Positions 11,137 to 21,742 of a stretch of DNA of 64,000 nucleotides are shown in pieces. Under the pieces are notes generated by a model. That model had not been told where the DNA came from, searched no databases, and saw only the letters and a list, made by a program, of their open reading frames with translations. The position numbers and the translations under genes are program-made. Position 1 is the first letter of the stretch. Every line of letters begins with the position of its first letter. The stretch comes from Chlorops oryzae (Eukaryota; Arthropoda; Insecta; Diptera; Chloropidae), in the NCBI GenBank assembly GCA_020466095.1, contig CM035807.1:61088731-61152730 (forward strand), written 5' to 3'.

Positions 11137-12986
11137 ATGGAACTTTCAGAAATATTGTCACTTAATGTTAACGACATGAAGACTTATTTGACCTAAGTCG
11201 GACTTAACATGGCCGGACGGAAATCTGAACTCCAAGAGCTACACATTGAACACTTCGGGCTACAAAGAGATAAAGAAGATGAAGATGAAACGTTGTCTGC
11301 AGCATCGTAACCCTTACCAGTTGTACCAACGACTACGTTTTCGCTCAGAGATATACAAGAATCTTTAACATTATTTTCGGGAAAGGGATATCAAAAGTTA
11401 ACCAATGTTTGGAAGAATTCGAGAATAATGCGCACGCAGTTCACTGGAATGAGCTACAAAAAGTTATTTACGAAAAACAGTAACTTAAGGAAGCTGCTAG
11501 TTTGTTTGTAAAAGGCCAACCGAACATGAGGAACTGGACGTCGTTGAGATACTCTCTTTGGCGTGAATTCTGTGAAAGAATTTCGGCTGCACATGTACAC
11601 AAGACTTTGAGAAACCGGAAGATGAGGCCGAATCAGTCAATACATGAGTATCTTTATACTTTCATAGGAATGGGCAGATCAATTGATATTGACGATTGGA
11701 GCCTACTCGAATATTTTATAGAGGGAATACCTGATACCAAAATAAACACGAGTATTTTATATCAAGCCGATACAATATATGGTTTGAAATCAAAATTGAA
11801 AATTTATAAAAAGTTACAAGGACTGCCTGGCCTATAGCCAGGTCGACCGTCAAAGCGATAAACGAAAATGCTTCAAGTGTGGTGAATCGGGGCATTTGGC
11901 AAGAAATTGAGGTTTTGTAGAAGAGAAGTGTTAAAGATATCATAAAACAGGACACAAGTCTTATGAGTGCAAGACAAGTGCAAGCAGAGTGGATCTCAAG
12001 GCCGAAAAAAGTCAATTGAACGTTGTGAATTGAAACTACTATCTCTTGCAATGGCGTTGCAGTTGCATCGTCGATCGATACAGAAAGTTCCCTGTGTCTG
12101 ATGAGGAAGAATGTTCTCCTTGAAATTGGTCAGACAAAGGTGAAAAAGGCTTCGCAGACATTACACCACATAGGCGGCGTTTCGATCCAATTTGAAGACT
12201 GCTTTGAAACAATGATGAGCACTGACTATGAACATATTCTTCTTACCTTTCATGCTCTTGGAGAGCGAGACATGAACTATGATGCATTCCTTGGAGCTAG
12301 TCTACCTGAGAGAAATCACGTGTCTTTGTACAAAAACAAGGATACGTTTATTAATGAAGCATTGGCAAATGAATCTGTCGGAAAGAAACAAGATCTATTT
12401 TCGTGTCTATGTCATGAAACTGCCAATTCAGAAGAAAAAATGCAACAACCCTTATCACATTAGATGTGTACTTCTGAAGGTATTGGTATGGCTTCTATTG
12501 GATGGTATTGAAGTTAAAGGACAACCTGAAAACAATGAACGCAAGAATGAGTCTGAGGCGATGGACTTGTTGAGATAGTTTTAAGCGCTTTGCCAGACGG
12601 ACAAGGGATATGCGTCTGACAGAGAGATCATGTTATACCTGGACCGTTTATTTGAGAAGCATAGGAGCGTCATAACGTCAGCACGAAGAACTTTTTATTC
12701 CGATCAGATACTCGTGGAAACACAGATTTCTTAATGGCTTAGTGAGCGTTTTATCTGCAAAAAGTTGGCAGAGACCATTTTCCAACAGCGTTGATAGACA
12801 ACATTTTGGGGAGGCTACAAACTGCTAACGTTTTTTTCAACTATAGATCGGAAGAACGGCTTCCTCCATGTTCCTATGGAGCCTAACTCGAGGAAATACA
12901 CCGCGGTTGTTTTACACATCGGAGAGTTTGAGTACAATTACTCTTCATTTTGTGCTTCTAATTCGCCGGCTGTTTTCGTGAGGTTT
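11137..12986 (+). pseudogene. Old Gypsy gag-pol remnant, copy B, 5' part
   Basis: Same organisation as 3719-5567: SAP-like gag N-terminus, capsid-like ORF (11502-11837), zinc knuckle CFKCGESGHLARN near 11868, protease DTESS (damaged here by one base from DTGSS), and the RT opening ending SPAVFVRFI at the Jockey insertion. An extra T near 12838 adds one frameshift absent from copy A. The pol continues beyond the inserted LINE at 17415. Confidence 0.75.
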
Positions 12987-12993
12987 ATTTATG
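12987..12993 (+). repeat. Jockey target duplication ATTTATG (5' side)
   Basis: Direct copy of 17408-17414. It brackets exactly the Jockey element between the two halves of the Gypsy RT. Confidence 0.82.
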
Positions 12994-13068
12994 TTTTTCT
13001 GCCTATTACCGGCTAGACTCAAAGCAAGCCCCAGGGCAGTATTTAAATTTTGCATACTGGTACAACGT

Positions 13069-14425
13069 ATGCAACGCGATAACCTAAAACTTCAGCCTGA
13101 AAGAAGGCATTCATTAAGTGGCTCTAATGCCAGAAATGCTTATTTAATAGTGAAAGCGCCTGAAGTACCGCCCTCGCAAAATCATTCCACTGCTCACACG
13201 GAATTATCCAATACAAAAACCAACAAGACTGCAAGATCAACAACAGACGTTGAGCTTTCTCTTAACAGCGGTTGAAAAGCTCCTGCTAATAACGTAGGTG
13301 ATCCAGCAGAGCACACAGGCATGGATCGGTACATTAAGATTAAAAGGAAACTTAGCCCACAGAAATCAAATGTGGGTAAAGCAAAAATAAATAAAACAAA
13401 ATCTGACGCTAACCCATCGAACGCTTTTAGTGGAAATAGATTTGTGGCTCTAAGCACAGAGCCCACTGAGACCTCTGATACACCAAAGGATGGTTGAGAA
13501 AAATCACCAAAACCGCCTCCAGTATATTTTAGAGACCGTAACTCCAAAAATTTGGTCAAGAGACAAAAGTTCAGGTCGATAATGTAAGTAATTACAGAAT
13601 TGTCACTAAATTCCTTAACGACAACAAAAAAAAAAATACTTCACGTATCAGCTTAAAAGCAGCAAAGGCCTTACTGTAGTTATTAAAGGCATTGAATTAG
13701 ATGTAGATCCTGTGGAAATTAAACAAGCCCTAGAAGAAAAAGGCTTTAAAATAAGGAACGTAATGAACATTTTCAATAGGACTAAAACCCCACAGCCGAT
13801 GTTCAAAGTAGAACTAAGTCCGGACAACTTAAAACTAAAAGAAAATGAGACTCATCCAATCTACGGACTACAATATCTTCTCCACCGTAGAGTTGAAATA
13901 GAGGAACCTCATAAGCGTACTGGCCCTGTCCAATGTATTAATTGCCAAGAAAATGGCCATACTAAGTCCTACTGCACCCTACGCATGGTCTGCGTCGTTT
14001 GGGGAAAATTTCACAGCTCTGCAAATTGTAATAAAAATAAAACTGACAAAAAGTGCAGCAACTGTGGTGGAGATCACACAGCAAATTATAGGGGATGTCC
14101 AGTATATAAAGAACTAAGAAATGGTATGTCAGAAAAAAAGCAAGCCAGTCGTAATAATCCGAATCAAAATGCATTCCAAAACCCAATTTTCTCACAACCT
14201 AATAAATCCAGCGTTCCAGTGACTAAAAAAGTGTCCTATGCAAATGTTGCTTGCTCTGCCATAAGTGCCCATTCTGCCCCTCAACAGCAGAACGGTAGCT
14301 TGGAATCCATGTTAGTCAGTCTGACACAGTGTATGACACAATTTATGTCGCAATTGCAAAACACACTCCAGGAGTTACTAAGAGCACAAAACCAGTTGCT
14401 CCACATTTTAACTGCACAAAAATGA
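13069..14425 (+). pseudogene. Jockey ORF1 (gag-like), plus copy
   Basis: Stops at 13273 and 13495, a deletion of about 80 bp near 13560 and extra A's near 13628 break the first half. From 13712 the frame is open to 14425. It carries the PRE_C2HC-like segment, then three zinc knuckles: CINCQENGHTKSYC, CVVWGKFHSSANC (its second Cys replaced) and CSNCGGDHTANYRGC. The tail is Gln-rich with SYANVACSAIS. The stop overlaps the ORF2 ATG (ATGA at 14422-14425). Confidence 0.83.
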
Positions 14426-16900
14426 ATTTATTTATTATATCCTCATGGAATACAAATGGCATAAATCAGCGTAAGCTAGAATTATCACATTTCCTCTCAA
14501 ACTACTCTATTAATGTGATGCTTATTTCGGAGACACATCTAACAGATAAAAATAATTTTTCGCTATCAGGCTATAAATTTTACAAAACAAACCACCCCGA
14601 TGAGAAAGCACATGCAAGAACAGGTATATTGATTCGTAATAGAATAAAACATTTCCCTGTTGAACCTTTCGCAAAAAATTACTTCCAAGCAACTTCAGTT
14701 TCTATTGAAACTTGTGGTGCAAATTTCATTTTGTCAGCAATTTATTGTCTTCCACGATTCTCAGTCAGCGAAAATCACTTTAATAAATTTTTCAACACCC
14801 TTGGAACTAAATTTTTAGCAGCAGGCGATTAAAATGCAAAACACACCCATTGGGGCACTCGTCTGATCTCTCCAAGGGGTAGACAATTATACAACACACT
14901 GATAAATAGCTCCAGTACTCTAGGATTTATTTCGCCCGGACATCCCACGTATTGGCTAACAGATAGAAATAAAATACCAGATCTCATAGACTTTGCCATT
15001 ACAAGAGGCTTTGATAATTCGCGTATTTCAACGTCGATTTGCTACGAAATATCCTCAGATCATTGTCCTCTACTAATAGAAATTTCAGAAAATATAAGAA
15101 CAACATGCCCCCCTTTTGGACTGACCACTTCAAAAACGAATTGGGTTAATTATAAAAAGTATGTTGCAACACATATACACTCCGAATATACAATATGTAA
15201 TGAAAGTCAAATCGATGAAGCGGCAGCAACCCTGAATTCAATATTAACTTCAGCGGCGGAGCATTCTACCCCAAAAACTTTTGAGACTGCTGTTAGAAAT
15301 TTTTATCATACTAATAGTCATATTGAAAGATTATTGCGAGAAAAACGTAGATTGAGAAGAGAATGGCAACAACATAGGTCCCCTGGCAGTAAAGCTAGAC
15401 TCAATACAGCTTCAAAGCAACTTAAAACTGCTCTTAAAAAAGACGAAGACAGGAAAAACTATAATTTCATTTCAAATCTTGCACCTAATAGCACATCGAA
15501 AGAGTTATTATGGCGAGCTTTCAAAATAAAAATTAACCCATAGAACATGAATCTCCCTTAAGTAATTCAAGAGGAAACTGGGCAAGAAGTGATGAGGAAA
15601 AAGCGTCAGTCTTTGCTCAAAAATTTTTGCGAGAAGCAATCTCCAGGCTATGACTATATAACCCCAAAAATGATCAAGGAATTGCCATAGATTGCTCTTA
15701 CGTACGCAGCACGACTTTTTAATGCTATTGTGAGCTTCTCCTACTTCCCTGTGATATTGAAAGACTTGGTCATCATGATGGTACTGAAGCCCGGAAAAGA
15801 CCCGACAACAGCCAGCTCATATCGCCCAATAAGCCTTCTCCCCTGCTTATCTAAGCTCTTTGAAAAAGCTCTTCTTATGAAAATAACGTTATACATCCAC
15901 GAGAATAACTTAATCCCTGCTCATCAATTTGGCTTTACAAAAAAACATGGAACTATTGAACAGGTAAATCGAATCACTCGTGAAATTCCTAACGCTTTCG
16001 AAAAAAAAAGAATATTGTTCTGCAATATTCCAAGATACCGCTCAAGCTTTCGATACAGTGTGACATAAGGGTCTTATTGCTAAAATAAAGTTCCTAATCC
16101 CTCAAAAATTTCACGAAATTCTTATATTATACCTCCAAAATAGAATCTTTAGAGTAAAAGTTAATGAATTTATATCGGAAAAATTTGAAATTAAAGCAGG
16201 AGTCCCGCAAGGCAGTGTATTAGGCTCCTCTCTTTACCTTCTTCTAACAGCTGACATCCCCACTAGTGATAATATTGTAATGTCAATTTTTGCTGGCGAC
16301 ACAGCATTATTGAGCTGCCACCGCAATCCCATGGAAGCACTAAGAATCCTACAGGAACATAGCATATGCAATTAATTGAAAATTGGCTCTCTACCTGGGG
16401 AATTAATGTAAACGAAGGTAAATGTAAACACATTACATTAACTCTTAGAAGAGGTATAAGCCCTGCTATTCTCCTTAAAGGACTCTCCATCCCCCAAGTA
16501 AATAGTTAAATCTACTTAGAAGTCCACTTAGATAAACGATTAACTTGGCGAAAGCACATCGAAGCAAAGAGGACCAATCTGAAACTTAAAGCATCAAAAA
16601 TTCACTGACTTATTAACTATCGCTCACCTCTTAATATGGAGTATAAAGTTCTATTATAAAATAGTGTATTAAAGCCAATCTGGTCTTATGGCATTGAGTT
16701 TTGGGGAAATGCCTGCGTAATGAAAGCATTCACCGCAATCTGCAAGTCCCACTTATTAAGGACGAAATCGTTCGCCTTAAATCGTCCTATCATGAGAAGC
16801 TAAGAAATCACTCGAAAAAGCTGGCAAGAAGCCTTAACATTACAACACGTCGAACACGGTTAAGAAGAAAGGACCTGCCGTCCGCTTCTAGTGTTTTGGA
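14422..16900 (+). pseudogene. Jockey ORF2 endonuclease-RT, plus copy
   Basis: The endonuclease starts MNLFIISSWNTNGIN. Its frame is stopped by TAA at about 14830 where the minus copy has a Tyr codon, then continues to SSDHCPLL near 15057. After a stop at 15541 and a deletion, RT blocks follow: KPGKDPTTASSYRPISLLP (15787 on), AGVPQGSVLG (about 16197) and the palm motif, which reads FAGDTALL near 16290 instead of FADD, losing a catalytic Asp. Jockey C-terminal motifs (HLDKRLTWRKHI, KPIWSYGIEFWG) lie at 16525-16710. Multiple frameshifts: not functional. Confidence 0.85.
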
Positions 16901-16926
16901 AACATAACACCGATACTCTGTTATCT

Positions 16927-17187
16927 GCACCTCGCTCGTGCATGTCAGACGTTTGGCCAATTAAGGAATCATACAGATTGAGGCACCTCGCTCGTGCACG
17001 CTCAACGCTCAATGCTCCTAACTAGCATCAGAGTAGCCGTTCCAGCCAATCTATTATACGCACCTTGCTCGTGCGCACCATACGCTTATCCAACCAAGGA
17101 TTCACTAAGCTTGACGCACCTCGCTCGTGCATGATCAAGACTCATCATAGCAACGGATTCACTAAGCTTGACGCACCTCGCTCGTGC
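16927..17187 (+). repeat. Five GCAC-N7-GTGC palindromic repeats in Jockey 3' region
   Basis: The 15-mer GCACCTCGCTCGTGC (one copy with CTTGCTC as loop) starts at 16927, 16983, 17061, 17116 and 17173. Spacing is 55-57 bp except for one 78-bp interval. The last two belong to nearly identical 57-bp units. Each can fold as a 4-bp stem with a 7-base loop. It lies after the last RT homology and before the poly(A), where LINE RTs recognise their RNA. Confidence 0.75.
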
Positions 17188-17386
17188 ATGATCAAGACTC
17201 ATCCTAGCAACGGACGCGGCTTAACAGTAATAAGTCCTCAGCAGCCCAGTTTCTCAAATAGAGGCCCGTTGGAATCAAAACTATTATATCTCTATATAAA
17301 TAGTTAAGTTATATTTAAAAAATAAGATTTGAATAATTACTGTTAGTTCCCACCCTAAGGAAGATCGAGTAAAGAGAAGCAAAGTT

Positions 17387-17407
17387 TAAATAAAAAAAAA
17401 AATAAAA
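17387..17407 (+). other. Jockey A-rich tail
   Basis: TAAA followed by a run of A's with one T, directly before the target duplication at 17408: the remnant of a LINE poly(A) tail. Confidence 0.8.
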
Positions 17408-17414
17408 ATTTATG
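17408..17414 (+). repeat. Jockey target duplication ATTTATG (3' side)
   Basis: Direct repeat of 12987-12993, immediately after the A-rich tail. Confidence 0.82.
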
Positions 17415-17793
17415 CAACAGGGTGGAACAGTAGTAGCTTACACGGATGACCGTATTATTCCCGCTAAGGGTGAAGAAGAAGGCATTCCTAAGCTGAGAGT
17501 TGTATGATAGACGGCGTCATCGGCAGGATTACAAATCACATGGGAAAGCGGCAATATTTGCAGGGGAAAATATAATTTTCGAGTTACGTAATTGAAAACA
17601 AATCGATACGACCATCACATGAGAAGACAAGAGCAGTAAAAAGTTTTCCCCTTCCGAGTGATAAGAAATCTTTCCAAAGATTTTTAGGACTCACTTTGTA
17701 TTGTACACGTTTTATAAAGGATTATGCATTGTAGCCCAAACTTTTGTCGGATTTGTTGCGCAAAGACCTGTCGTTCTTTTTGGGAGACGAACA
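17415..17793 (+). pseudogene. Old Gypsy pol remnant, continuation after Jockey
   Basis: RT reading resumes: VVAYTDDRIIPAKGEEEG (active-site YTDD at about 17435, usually Y-x-DD), then the thumb motif SFQRFLGLTLYCTRFIKDY near 17665 and LLSDLLRKDLSFF near 17730, the start of the RNase H connection. Stops and frameshifts are present. Similarity ends at about 17793 where a minisatellite begins. RNase H, integrase and the 3' LTR are missing. Together with 11137-12986 it shows the Gypsy element was already in place when Jockey inserted. Confidence 0.75.
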
Positions 17794-18536
17794 AGTTAGT
17801 AGGAGGGATATGTTCGTTCTGGTTGTGCAACTTTTTTGTATGGAAAATCGGAAAAAGACGCACATTGAAATCCTAGAAAATTTTTGTTGATTTGTATGAA
17901 AAGACGCACATTGAAGACCTAGAAAATTTTGGTTGTATTGTATGAGATGACGCACATTTAAGTCCTAGAAAATTTTGGTTGATTTGTATGAGATGACGCA
18001 CATTTAATTGCTAGAAGATTTTGGTTGGTTTATATGAGATGACATACATTAAGGTCTTTGGAAATTTAGGAAGTTAGTAGGGGGGATATGTTCGTTCTGG
18101 ATGTGCAACTTTTTTTGTATGGAAAATCGGAAAAAGACGCACATTGAAGATCTAGAAAATTTTTGTTGATTTGTATGAGACGTCGCACATTTGAGATCTA
18201 GAAAATTTTTTTCATTTGTATGAGACGTCGCACATTTGAGATCTAGAAAATTTTTTGTTGATTTGTATGAGACGTCGCACATTTGAGATCTAGAAATTTT
18301 TGTTCGTTTGTATGAGACGTCGCACATCTAGAAAATTTTGGTTGGTTTACGCACATCTAGAAAATTTTGGTTGGTTTATATGAGATGACATACATTTAGG
18401 TCTTTGGAAATTTTGGTTGGTTTATATGAGATGACATACATTTAGGTCTTTGGAAATTTAGGAAGTTTGTATGAGGTGACATACATTTAGGTCTTTGGAA
18501 ATTTTTGGAGGTTTATATGAGAAGGTTCGCATTGAG
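17794..18536 (+). repeat. 46-bp minisatellite in two blocks
   Basis: Units of about 46 bp built around GACGCACATTGAA, CTAGAAAATTTTGGTTG and TTTGTATGAGA, near 17857-18060 and 18135-18536. Later units carry GACATACATTTAGGTCTTTGG. A header with TTAGTAGG, GGGATATGTTCGTTCTGG and TGTGCAACTTTT precedes each block (17794 and about 18072, 278 bp apart). No coding support. Confidence 0.8.
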
Positions 18537-18558
18537 CCTCATTGAAGAGGTGAGGGGG

Positions 18559-19090
18559 TGAGAAACTGTGCGGTAGGAGAGCATATATAGTTCAATATGT
18601 AAGCATTGGGATAGAGCTGGAGTTGACTTATCGCTACTGAAGTCATTGAGATGAAGACAAGGCGTGATTTTTTAGCCAGAACAAGTTGAAGCTTGCCTCA
18701 TTGAATGTTTTGAAAAATTAGTACATATATGTGTGAGTATGGTGTGGGTAAGAAACTGTGCGGTAGGAGAGCATATATAGTTCAATATGTAAACATTAGG
18801 TTAGAGCTGGAGTTGACTTATCGCTACTGAAGTCATTGAGATGAAGATAAGGCATGATTTTTTAGCCAGAACAAGTTGAAGCTTGCCTCATTGAATGTTT
18901 TGAAAAATTAGTACATATATGTGTGAGTATGGTGTGGGTGAGAAGCTGTGCGGTAGGAGAGCATATATAGTTCAATATGTAAACATTGGGTTAGAGCTGG
19001 AGTTGACTTATCGCTACTGAAGTCATTGGGCTGAAGACAAGGCATGATTTTTTAGCCAGAACAAGTTGAAGCGTGCCTCATTGGATGTTT
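18559..19090 (+). repeat. 190-bp tandem repeat, 2.8 copies
   Basis: AGAAACTGTGCGGTAGGAGA recurs at 18561, 18751 and 18941 (third copy AGAAGCTG), exactly 190 bp apart. Internal landmarks are GCATATATAGTTCAATATG and TTTTTTAGCCAGAACAAG. Copies differ by a few substitutions. No gene is seen. Confidence 0.85.
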
Positions 19091-19318
19091 ATTCAAAAAT
19101 TTTTCAAGTTCAAGTTCAGTTCAATCGGGGGAATATTAAAATTTTTTGGACAAGAATAACAAACAGTTGCATCCCGTTTATTTCTTAAGAAAAATTTTAT
19201 GGATAAGAATTGAACAACATGAGCAAAATTGTGAAGCGAAGTGTGCATAAAATCAGATTTTTCTCCTTTGACGTTGCCATTCTTTAAAGTGAAATCAAAC
19301 AGTTCAGTTTAAATTTAC
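19091..19318 (+). other. AT-rich sequence without recognised gene
   Basis: Nothing coding is seen. An arthropod-initiator-like TCAGTT lies at 19304-19309 just before the promoter-like repeats. Confidence 0.4.
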
Positions 19319-19562
19319 CAAAAAATCGATCGTGAGCGTCGGTTTCGAAAGTAGTGTCATCTTTAAGTGTATAAAATCGCCGTGAACTTGTCCAATCCGT
19401 ATCGTGATCCTCGTATTGGTACTTTCTTCAAATTAAAAACGAAAAAATCGATCGTTAGCGTCGGTTTCGAAAGTAGTGTCATCTTTAAGTGTATAAAATC
19501 CCCGTGGACTTGTCCAATCCATATCGTGATCCTCGTATTGATAGAGACTAACGTCCATCATC
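19319..19562 (+). promoter_or_regulatory. Two 122-bp repeats, each with TATAAAA
   Basis: Two direct repeats with anchor ATCGATCG at 19325 and 19447 share CGTCGGTTTCGAAAGTAGTG and TTGTCCAATCC. Each has TATAAAA (19370-19376 and 19492-19498). They lie directly upstream of a splice donor and the polymerase-like gene, so a duplicated promoter or leader is likely. This is inferred from position only. Confidence 0.45.
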
Positions 19563-19613
19563 AAAGTTTACACTCAAAGACGATCACAGACAATTCCGCC
19601 GTCAAACCCCCAG

Positions 19614-19766
19614 GTATGTGACCCTTTGCATCCTTTTCTGAAGTGTGCGTGTAGCATTTAAAATTTTTATTTAATGTAATATATTTTATATGTATATTTA
19701 TTCCTTTCATTCCTACTGGGAACGTAGGGTTGAATTTAATATTATATTTTGCTTTTTTGTTTCTAG
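19614..19766 (+). other. Predicted intron in leader of polymerase-like gene
   Basis: Donor CAG|GTATGT at 19611-19619 and acceptor TTTTTTGTTTCTAG ending at 19766, 153 bp. The ATG follows 22 bases later (19789). Both sites match the eukaryotic consensus; no transcript evidence is available here. Confidence 0.5.
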
Positions 19767-19788
19767 AATATAAAAATTAACAATCAAA

Positions 19789-21642
19789 ATGAATAAGGCT
19801 TGCGAAATTTGTTTAAAGTAGTTTTCTTCGGAAACGGGTATGAAACGCCATAAAAGGGCAATGCATTTAAAGAACAATTTTTTATGCGAATATTGCGGTG
19901 TTATTTTAAAGAATCATTTTACTCTCAAACGACATTATGAGACAACTCATAGTATGGAATTTCCAAACCAAGACCAAAACGATTCTGATATTCTGTGCGA
20001 ATATTGCGGTATTAGATTTAAAAACCGTTTTGCTATAAAAAGTCATTATGAGACACTTCATGGTACGGAATTTCAAATCCAAGATCAAAACATGTCTGAT
20101 GAAAACCTTGTCACGAAGAAATGTGAAGCATGTGAAGTAGATGTTATTATAACAGATTGGTCCTATCATCTGCGAACCAATCAACATAAAAAGAATAGCA
20201 TGGTTGACTTTAGTGAAAACCTCAAGAGGATAAATCATGCTTTTAACGAAAAAATGGAAACTCTAGTTTATGTGAATAAGGATGAAAGTATACTCATTCC
20301 AGAACATTTCTTTGCAGCTGCAAAAACAGAAGTTCTGGACGCATTGAGCAACCTAATTCTAAAGCATACATCGATAAAATCTAACATAGAACTATTTTGC
20401 GAATATTTGCTAGTCAAGCAAAATGAGGAAGAAACAAAAATAATGATAAAATCTTTCTCAACTAAAATGAATATATTAACGGAGTCATCAGATATAAATG
20501 AGGACTTTTCCAAGAAATGCAAAGATATTTTGGAAAAAATGAATGTTTTTCAAGAAAGGGATAGTGGATGGTCTCTTTTACGAATTGTTCACTTGGAAGT
20601 GAACATTAACCAATATAGACCCATGAGAGGATCTGGTCATATAGTGCTTCCATTATGGATTCAGAAAAAACATGCTTGTATAAATGTTAAAAATAAAGAT
20701 GAGAACTGCTTCAAATGGGCAGTGATATCGTCCTTTCAAACAGGTCGAAATCTGGAAAAATTCTCAAATTATAAGCTAAATATAAAATTGGATCACATTA
20801 CTACCCCAGATGGAACTTTGCTTAATTTCTCCAACTTATCATTTCCATTGACATTGAATCAAATTAAAATTTTTGAGGAGAATAATCCAGAAATAAGTAT
20901 AAATGTTTTTGGATTGAATGAGGAGAGTAAAGCGATTGTTGGACCGTATTATTGTACCAGAGGAGAAACAATCAAACGCATTATATATGGATTAAAAATA
21001 TTTCAAGGTTGGTAACCCAAAATATTTATCTTTATTAATTTAATTTTTATTATTATTATTATTATTATTTTTTTTTTTTAAATTTTATTTTTGTAGATTA
21101 ATCAGCTCTCAACTTTCTGCAAATCACAGAATGAAACATCTCTGTCATGGCTGTCTTCAATACACCTTATCCAAGGAACGATTGGAAGCTCATAAATTGG
21201 TATGTAATCATGTCGTAACAAAGCTGCCAGACGAGGACAATAAAACTTTAAAGTTTCGTGCTCAAAAAAAGCAACTAGATGTACCTTTTGTTATTTACGC
21301 CGATTTTGAGTGCATTTTGGAAAAAATAAATATTAAAGATTCGAAGAAAGTTGTAAGCACTAAGCATCATAAGCCAATGGCATTCGCTTATTTTATTAAA
21401 TCTAAATTTGATGAAAGTTTGGATAAGTTTAGGATATATACGGGAGAGGATTGTGTTGAAGTGTTTATAAAGAAATTAGTAAATGATTGTAAATTTCTTT
21501 AAAGCAACTATTTAAGTGTTTGTAAACCAATGAATTCTCTTACAAAAGAGCAAATGAAAAACTTAGCGGAGAGTTCAGTATGTCATATCTGTAATGAAGA
21601 TCTTATTAATGATCGAGTTGCAGATCACTGTCATTTTACTGG
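19789..21642 (+). pseudogene. Family B DNA polymerase of Maverick/Polinton type, N-terminal part, broken
   Basis: The N-terminus has four C2H2-like fingers (19801-20190): CEICLK with an in-frame TAG at 19819, CEYCGVILKNHF, CEYCGIRFKNRF and CEACEVDV. A long uncharacterised segment follows, ending near YIWIKNIS, which is in another frame: a deletion/frameshift lies near 20955. Beyond a predicted 89-bp intron come a CHGC finger near 21140 and the motif VIYADFECIL (21292-21321), the Exo I DxE of the 3'-5' exonuclease. A stop at 21500 interrupts it, then CHICNEDL and DHCHFTG (21581-21642), the endonuclease-VII-like zinc motif known in Maverick polymerases. The polymerase palm would lie beyond the gap. 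It is not functional as assembled. A related arthropod mobile-element or virus-derived PolB is the alternative. Confidence 0.7.
21008..21096 (+). other. Predicted 89-bp intron in polymerase-like gene
   Basis: Donor AG|GTTGGT at 21006-21013 and a long T-rich tract with acceptor TTTTTGTAG ending at 21096. With this junction the YIWIKNIS frame upstream passes in phase into the exon that leads to CHGC and DFE. Without it both frames stop. Confidence 0.55.
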
Positions 21643-21742
21643 NNNNNNNNNNNNNNNNNNNNNNNNNNNNNNNNNNNNNNNNNNNNNNNNNNNNNNNNNN
21701 NNNNNNNNNNNNNNNNNNNNNNNNNNNNNNNNNNNNNNNNNN
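21643..21742. other. Assembly gap (100 N)
   Basis: Exactly 100 N, hiding the boundary between the polymerase-like gene and the satellite. Confidence 0.99.

Larger units (their letters stand above)
12994..17407 (+). mobile_element. Jockey-type LINE, plus strand, full-length but dead
   Basis: About 4.4 kb: 5' UTR, ORF1, ORF2, a 3' region with a palindromic repeat array, and an A-rich tail (17387-17407). A 7-bp target duplication flanks it and it splits a Gypsy RT gene. Both ORFs are broken by several stops and deletions. Confidence 0.88.

Noticed and set aside
19367..19621. 84-codon ORF over the promoter-like repeats
   Set aside because: It spans the TATA boxes and a splice donor and has an internally repeated peptide caused by the 122-bp repeat.
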